Source: Zygaena filipendulae (taxonomy: Eukaryota; Arthropoda; Insecta; Lepidoptera; Zygaenidae). From it: a stretch of DNA of 64,000 bases. Location: assembly GCA_907165275.2 (NCBI GenBank), contig OU015654.1:10247501-10311500 (forward strand). Direction: 5' to 3'. A program made the position numbers and the translations under genes. Shown here piece after piece: positions 53,201-62,200 of this stretch. Position 1 is the first letter of the stretch; each line of letters opens with the position of its first letter. The notes beneath the pieces are model-generated. The model saw only the letters and a list, made by a program, of their open reading frames with translations, was not told where the DNA came from and made no database searches.

Positions 53201-56200
53201 TGCACTCTCTTTACCGTGTCAATCAATAGCCCGCACCCATGGGATTTTAATAACGCTGCCATTCAACATACAAGGTATCTTATTTGAGTTATGTACCTAA
53301 TATGCTAGCTCGTCTCATGACACTTCTCTTTTCTATTTACATACTGTCGATTTATATATCACTAGCCAATCCCACACAGTTTTACTCGCATTAATTTCGG
53401 AGCTCCCGTGGAATTTCCGGAATAGAAGTAGGTAGGTAGTAGGTACCTACCTTTTGCTTCATAAAAGTGTAGGTATTTTTAAAACAGCTTCAGTAGTTTT
53501 TGAGTTTATCCATTACAAACAAACAAACACATTAAATCAAATCTTTCTTGTGAGTCATTCGTCAACTCGCACGTATCAAACTCGTGAGTGCGCGCGAGTT
53601 GGCACCTTCCGTTTTTACCTACTTTTTTTGTCATCAACTCGCTTGTACATATAAAGTACAGTCAGATAAAGCTTGAAACTAAAAACTACAAATATATTGT
53701 CTACGCTGCGCTGGCCGCTGGCTGATTCGGATAAGTAGGTTTGGTAATAATTTAGATGATAATAAGCGAAATGCTGCAATCACATATTATGATATTATTG
53801 TTATGTGTAGTTATTTGTTCAGATTATTTTATAGAGATTAGACAGTTTAACATTTTCCACATTCCACAAAATCATGTGACAAACCCATCGATCTCATAAT
53901 TATAAAAGTAGATACACAATCAGCGTCAAAAAATGTCCTACTGCTGAAATAAGCGCCCATTTGAACATTTGGGTGCGCTTTTAAATACCTTGTCCTACAC
54001 TGTCAAAACTCGGTCATAAAATTTTATTGCTTTTTGTAGATTGATTTGTAAATATAACTTTAAGTCGAGTACATAAGGTTAAATTTGCATTAATTTATGA
54101 TCATACTAACTATAACAACTATATGTATATATAACTATAACTATATAAAGGGTCTTTCAATAAGGACGGGTCGATTTTGACATGAAATAAAAAAGGCCGT
54201 GTGTGAGATTTTAACGATTTTTTTTTTTTATTTGAAAGAGCTATATATGCCATTATGTGTGGAAAATCACATCGTTTAAATGTCCGCCGCGGCTTCTCAC
54301 GGTGGCACGAATTCGAGTTGTCCAATGTTCAACAACTCTGCCGCATAGTTCGGGTTGAATTTCAGCGATAGCCTGAGCTATGTTGACTTTAAGGGCATCG
54401 GTCGATTGTGGCTTATTGATAGACCTGCGACTTAAGAAAACCCCACAAAAAAAAGTCTAAAGGTGATAAGTCGCAGGATCTCGGTGGCCAATTCACGTCA
54501 CCTCTCACCGTCTGCCGTAAAATGGGCGCAATGCACGTAACGTTTGCACTAACGAACACTCATTTTGGTAATACATTTTTAACATTTGGACGTGTTGCTC
54601 AACCGTGTAACTTGCCATGGTGATTTGGCATTACTAACTGAATAAAAAAATATAGGTTAGAAAGACGACGTTAAAACAACATGGCCGCCACAGGCTGCCA
54701 ACATCGACCCGTCCCTATTGAAAGACCCTTTATAAATATAAACACGACTGTGGACAGTTTTTTAGTGAACTTTTGTATGGGACTGTGTATCTACTTTTTA
54801 CACGCTTTTTATTAGCTTCAGATGTATGTATGTTAGTATGTAAGGAAATCTTTGAACATAATTTTGACCCCCTTCAAAACAATATCCGACCATTATTCCA
54901 CTTATTAACATTAAAATTCTAAAATATTTACCTAGTATTTTAGTGTCATAAAGTACGTATAAGTAGTTTTAGTGTTAAAGACCATAATATACCTACTTTT
55001 TAACACTAAAATACTATAATATTTAGTAAGTATTTTTGTATTTAGTATTTTGATGTTAAAAAGTACATAGTTTGATCGGATGTTGAGATCCGACCACATG
55101 CTTTTCATGTCCAGAATTATCTTCCATACAATATGATCTCCCTAAAGTTATTCTTTAAACAAAGTTTAGAATTTTGTCATTCCCCGTCTTTTACCCTCCA
55201 TTCAGTTAAAAGATTTAGTGACACGTTGATCTTGACCCGTGTAATGGATTGTGGCACGGTTGGTAGTCATACGGCCTACGGAGCGTTATTCAATAATATA
55301 CGTGATCAGCGTGCAACGGCTACCCTTATTCACAGATTATTATAGAGGCGTTCCACTTGGTTTTACCCGCGTGAATTTCAGAGTTTTCGCGGGAAATTCG
55401 GGTTAAAAGTACCTATCCTATGTACTTTTCTGTACTTCTGACTAGTTGAAAGCCGTGCTTTATAAGGGCTCGCCAAGTTTTCAACCTAGTTATATTTTTT
55501 TAAGATATAAAAAAAAATAACTTTATAAAATAAATATGAGCTTTTTTAAACAATTTATTAGACTTAAAAATTTGTATTAGGTAGAAACGAGCCATTATAA
55601 AGCACAGCTTTAAGCTAGTTTTAGAATTTTCTAGATCAGTCCTGAAATTTTTAGAACTTTTTAGAAAATTCCAGATCGATAATTATAGTTTTATACATCT
55701 TGGAACTTTTTAGATCATTCCAAAAATTACTAGAGGTTTTTGATCATTCTAAATCGATTATAATAGTTTGCACTGATTTTCTAGATCATTCCAGAATTTT
55801 TTTGAATTTTGTAGAACATTCCAGATGGATAATAACAGTTTTACACATTTCGGAACTTTCTAGATCATTTGCTCAGGTTGTGTGGGATAGTGTTAGGGCT
55901 CACATTGCTCGCCCTGATATTAGGTATGCTAAATTTCATACAATCCCATCCGCGCTAATTTCGGAGTTTCCGCAGTGATTCCTTAATAAAAAGTGCCCTA
56001 TGTTTCTGTAATCCGATCACGTGTAGGTATGCAATGATTGGTTAAGAAGTTAAGGTGTGAAATGGTAGCAGACAGAGTTACTTTCACATTTATATTAAGT
56101 ACTAGCTGTTTATGAAGTTTTCACCCGCGGCAATTTCAGAGTTCCCGCGTGAATTTCGCAATAAAAATACCTTTATATCCTACTAGCTGACCCCCGCGGT

Positions 56201-59200
56201 TTCACCCGCGGTAATTTCGGAGTTCCCGCGGGAATTCCGGGATAAAAAGTACCGTATGTCACTCAGGATCACTTTAGCTTCCTATCTATGATAAGTAGAT
56301 CCATACATAACAACCTAATAAACTCCGGAGGTCCCGCGAAAATTCCGTGATATAAAATACCCTATATCACTCAGAATCTATGCAGCTTCTTATAAGTGAA
56401 AGAATTTTTTATATCGGTTCAGTAGATCCAGAGATTACCCCTAAAATCTCACAAACACACGAACTCACAAACTCCGGAGTTCCCGAGGGAATTCCTGGAC
56501 AAAAAATACCCTATGTCACTCAGGATCGCTGTAGCTTCCTATAAGTGAAAGAATTTTCAAAATCGGTTTGGTAGATCCAGAGATAGTTGTTCCCCGTGGT
56601 TTTACCCACGGAAAGTTCGGAGTTCCCAAGGAAATTCCGTAATAAAAAGTACCCTATGACACTCAGGATCACTGTAGCTTCCTATAAGTGAAAGAATTTT
56701 CAAAATCGGTTCAGTAGATCCAGAGATTACCCCCTACAACGTCACAAACTAACAAACTTTTGCTCTTTATAATATTAGTATAGATTCCAGACTATTAACA
56801 ATTTCTGTGCCAAATTCCATTCAATTCCGCTTAGCCGTGTCCTGATTAAGTAACAAACATCCATCCATTTATTCGAACTTTCATATTTATAGGTATAATA
56901 TTAGTAGATATAGATTAGTATGGACGGATATGTTTGGATAGGCACCTACGTTAGTAGGCAGCTGGTGTGGTGAGACCGCCACTAGTGCCTTTACGATATC
57001 GAAAAATAATAAATTGGAGGGAGCATAATGTTCTACAATATATTACACACATACCTACCTATACAATAGACTATGATGTATTTCTATTTAGAGGGGTATA
57101 GAATCAAAGGCAGCTATGTGCACAATATTGAATTGTTCACAAAATGAAAAAAAACTTTACCTAGCTTAAACTTTGATGTTGACAGGGAACTTTTCAGCTG
57201 ATTTTAATTCCAATCCTAATTTTCAATCATTGTTTTTTATGCTAATCAGCTGTATTTGATAACAAGAAGTGGAATCCGTAGATAATCGTGAGACGAATTT
57301 AATTACATTCATAGTCCAAATTCGGAAAAAAAAAGCAACTAGCTGCCTTTGATTTTAATTTCTTTACTTGAATCAATTTGGATTCAAATAAAATTAATTT
57401 GAATAAATTCGTAGGTATCTTGTTTATAGGTAAGTAACGTCAGCTGAGATAGGATTTCATGGAGTTCCTGCGAGAACTCCCAAATTAATTAAAACCCGGG
57501 TGAAAACGCAGGAAACAACTAGATAAAAATATGTACGATTATAGGTTATCCAAATTATATCCATTGTATAAATTATTATTGACTTTATACCTGCCTAGCA
57601 ATAAGTTAATCATACCACCAAAGACAAAAACTCGTTACAAGTTTCGTGTTAGAAATTAATTAAAGTCGCTTAATTAATTGCATACCCTTTGAGATCACTT
57701 CATTACCACGAAAAGTTAAGTAATTAAATGCAAACGGTCCAGCCTCTCAAACACTTTTTCACTTTTTCTCTCCTTTTTAAACTATATATATGTATATATG
57801 TTTTTTTATATATGTACAATAATAATATTATCAGCTCCACAAAAACATCAGCGAAATTTTCACCTTCCGTAGATATGAGCATAATAAACAATTGTTTTAA
57901 TGGGCGTTTAATTTAAATTATACAACTGATGAGCATTTTCCTATAAAACTGAGTGCTATTTTTTTGCGTCACTAATTTGAATTTAAATTACCTTTTAACT
58001 ATTCAATATGACATAGAGCTAAGAAAACTTATAGAAAAAATGTTGTTTGGGTAAAATCCAAACGCGATCACATTAACATAAATCGTTTGGAAGTGCAAGT
58101 TGGCAATTTTTGGCATTCAGCCAGACTGTGGAAACTGACACAGCAGAATTATGGTCGAGTATATTGATGTCTTGATCTACATCCTACATGGGCCCCCACT
58201 TTTAGTTCGGAATTAGGGGTGGTTAAATAGGTCAGGGGTTAGACGGGAAATTTTGTAAAAATGCCTACTAACTGTGTCATGTTTTCGCGATGTACACAAA
58301 ACGGGGACTATGATTTCCCGCGCGAAACTGCAAAATAAAATTTACGAGGAAATATAATTCATTCAAATTAATGAAATTATATAAATATATTTTCATGAAT
58401 TTGAAAAAAAAATAAAAAATAAAATACGTGTCCAATGTTGCTTTATTTTCTAACTGACGGACTTATTAGAATTTTGATTTTTAAAACACATGCATTGATC
58501 TAATTACCTAATTTAATTTGAAACTAGCTAAATGCATTATATGCGAAAGTCCATACAAAAGAAGAAAGAAAAGAAACATAATAGGTACGTATCAAATATT
58601 TTTTACCTATTTAATGTACACGACGGAATAAAAACTGAAATTTAGTCAAACAGCTTATCTACTAATAACACATTACACGTTCGGTGTTAACGAAAGCCCA
58701 AACGAAGCACGACTAAACCCCTGGAGGCTGTTGTCACATCTGTGCCAATTTTATTAAACTCGGAGACCACGGTGCCAAACGCCATTGCCCCCTACGCGGC
58801 TTTGTGTAGCCGGCTAGGCAACGATAAAATTAATATTCCCTTGTAGGTACTTCAATAACGCCGACAGATGCGGCTCTCTCCATAAGTACGAGTAGCTACT
58901 CGTTACTCATACCTACTGCTAGCTTAAATTTATCATCAATTTACGATTTAATAGGTACTCAAAGATATTAAATTACCTATCTAAGTAAGTACGAATGGCA
59001 TAGATGACGATCGCCAAATGAAAATTCAATAATTTTGCCTGAAAGAAATTTTATTTTACTTAAATTTTCTGATGGCAAAAATTATCACTAATAGATTTCA
59101 ATTTATTTTTATTAAATAATTGATGACTTCATCTTTAAATTAAATGATTGAATTAATTCATTAGAAATTGAACTTATTGGTTCAGTATTATTTTAATTAT

Positions 59201-62200
59201 TTTTCATCACCTACACTAAACTCAATATACCTATTCGAGTTTTACAACATATGATACATGCAATGGTTGTTAACACTTCTCAAAATCGAAGACATTGTGA
59301 TTTAACGATTTCACGACATATATTCGCTTTGCCAGCTTTTAATCTGAACCGGAAAAAACTGAATACAGTTTCGATGAAAATTACTCATGTCTATTTTTAT
59401 GCTTTGCTTCTGCACCCGTTGATAACTCACGCTAAAATATTATGTAACTGTAGGTACGATAAGCGAGCTGACTGAAGTCTGGTTTTGTAAATAAACTCGT
59501 TCTTACATTTGTCTCTGTAAAAGTTAAGTTCAGCGTCGCAAAGTTACTTATAAAGTTTTGTTATGCAGTCACTCCTCGAAAATGTTTACCTTTGAATGTA
59601 AAGAATTAGTTTGAGACCTATCTTCTTCTTCTTTATAAATTAAAATGACTGTTTGTATGTCTGTCCTCTATGCATTTCGAAACCATTGGTCCGATTGCGA
59701 TGAAACTTTGGCGGGTCGTTCTGCTTGCGTCCGCAAAGGTTCCTGATCCCAAAACTCACGCGGGTGAAACCACGGGGCACAGTTATAAATAAAAATGAAA
59801 GTTTGTATGATTGTCCTCTATGCGTTTAGAAACCATTGGTCCGATTGTGATTAAAATTTGGCAGGTTTTTCTGCTTGCGTCCGCAAAGGTTCCTCATTCC
59901 AAAACTCACGCGGGTGAAACCACGGGGAACGGCTAGTTTTAAATAAACTTAGGTCCCAGCATTAATATCATGTAACATTATAAATGGCTATCCTAGCTAT
60001 GGTTTAATTAAAAGAAGATTTACTAAATTATTTTGTTACAGAGAAACAAGAATATCATCAGCTGCAGCTTTGTCTGGTAGTACCAAAGAAAGTTCATTAA
60101 TCGCAAAATTTTCTCTGCTAAATCTTGTGCCTAGAACCGGAGGAGGTAAAACATGGAGGCAAGTTGGAGATGTTTTAGGCCGCAATGTGAAACTTCATAC
60201 AATAGTATGGCCTGGAGGCCGTTTGGTGGCGCACGGTCAATCAGCTGGAGCACGAACGGTGTTTCGTATTGTCACAGCCCTTGCACCACCTTTTGTCATG
60301 GAAGGAGAACTTGACGAAGACGGCCAGTGTCTTCGGGGATTACCCTGCCACCGTCCACGAACATCTGATCGAGATAATTTAACCCTCGCATTCAACGAGT
60401 TAGGAAAAGAGAACGAACAAGAAACTGATAATTTCTTCTTTCCCACCTCCAAACCTACCACGTTTTCGCGAATGGCTACCCATTGCTGTTACGGATTAGC
60501 GATGGACCTCCTAGAAAATATTGCACAAGAATTAGAATTTGATTTTCACTTGTACATCGTTGAAGACGGTCTCTATGGATCCAGGAAACGCCTTAAAGCA
60601 TTTAGAAAAATGAATGAATATAGAACAGTTGTCAATGAGTTTTTGATGAATCAAGAAATATACTTAGCGCAATACAGAAAAAACTACGTCTTAGATGTAG
60701 ATGAGAGCAGTGGTTATTTATCAGACGAAGAAAACTTTGATGAAGCTGAAAAGTGGAATGGAATCGTTGGTGATCTGGTTTCCGGAGCCGCTCACATGTC
60801 GTTTGCGGCTCTGAGTGTATCCGCAGCACGTGCAGAGGTCATTGATTTCAGTCAACCTTACTTTTTCAGTGGCGTATCAATATTAGCTGCCCCAAATCAG
60901 AGACCAGACATTCCTCTCCTTGCATTCCTATTACCATTTTCACCCGAACTCTGGATTGCAATATTTACATCCTTAAATGTGACTGCAATTGCAGTCGCTA
61001 TTTATGAATGGTTTTCACCTTTTGGACTTAATCCTTGGGGACGACAAAGGTCAAAGAACTTCAGCATTTCAAGCGCACTTTGGGTGATGTGGGGACTTCT
61101 ATGTGGACATTTGGTTGCATTCAAAGCACCAAAGAGCTGGCCTAACAAGTTCCTCATAAATGTTTGGGGTGGATTTTCTGTGATATTTGTCGCTAGCTAT
61201 ACAGCAAATATCGCTGCTCTTATAGCGGGTTTGTTTTTTCACAATGCCGTCGATGATTACCAAGGAAGGAGTAATGTGAGTATATTTCAGAGATCTGTTT
61301 TAGACGTTTAACCAATTTAGTTGGAAAATTAATGATCCTTTGGTTACAGTGGCTTTCTCTTCGTGTTGGTACTGCTCGCTCTTCAGTATCGGAATATTAC
61401 ATTCAACGAAATAATCCACAGCTGGCCCAACAGATGCGGCGTTATGCTCTCCAAGACCTTGAAGAAGGAATTGAAAGACTGAGGCAAGTGATCTAAACTC
61501 ACTCACCATTCATATTATACGTGTAAAGTTATTGTTCTTGGAACGTTGACGGTAAAATTTTAACAGATAACGGAAGTAACATGAATTAAGCCAAGAAACT
61601 AGCGTCACTTTTATTTATTCAATGTCAGAGAAGTTACGTGCTCATAAGAAGTAAATACAGACAATTTTTTTAAATGACAATTGTTTTTATTTTATTATTA
61701 CGATAAGATATTTTGGTTTTTATTGTTATCAACTAAGTGTTCTAAATCTGGATGTTTTTTTTTTTACTCATCTCATTACACTCGTAATTATCTTGTTTTA
61801 ATCAGTATTTAATATAAACACTAAATTCAGTATAAAGCTTGTATACTTTAATTAATGTATAAAAACGAATTTAGTGCAGAATTTTTATTGCTCTAGTAAC
61901 GTTTTTAGTGGGCAGTACTTACATAAGAATGATTTATTTGATAGATACTTAATAACATTTAGTGTCTCGAGCTATTTCGCTGTCATATTTATTGTTCAGT
62001 GCAGGATATATTTCTTCAATTAAGCTATAAGCCGTAAAGTTCAAAACAAAGCCACCCTATCTTCATTTTGCCAGTAGGGTATTATTACTTTTCGCAAAAA
62101 AAGACGAAGCTTTGTCTATTTAGACACTTGTACTCTAAATTACAAAACATAAATTGAACTCTATCCCTCGAGTATTAAGTTAATACTGCCTTGAAATTTT

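Larger units (their letters stand above)
48435..60041 (+). other. Nmdar2 intron 7 (11.6 kb)
   Basis: This intron is crowded with Helitron-like copies in both orientations, a mariner-like remnant (54148-54730), the foldback family (52365-52690 and 58420-58660), palindromic elements (54890-55115) and AT-rich stretches. 57522-58150 and 58665-59635 show nothing beyond AT-rich sequence. No further exon is needed: exon 7 and exon 8 phases match directly. Confidence 0.75.
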
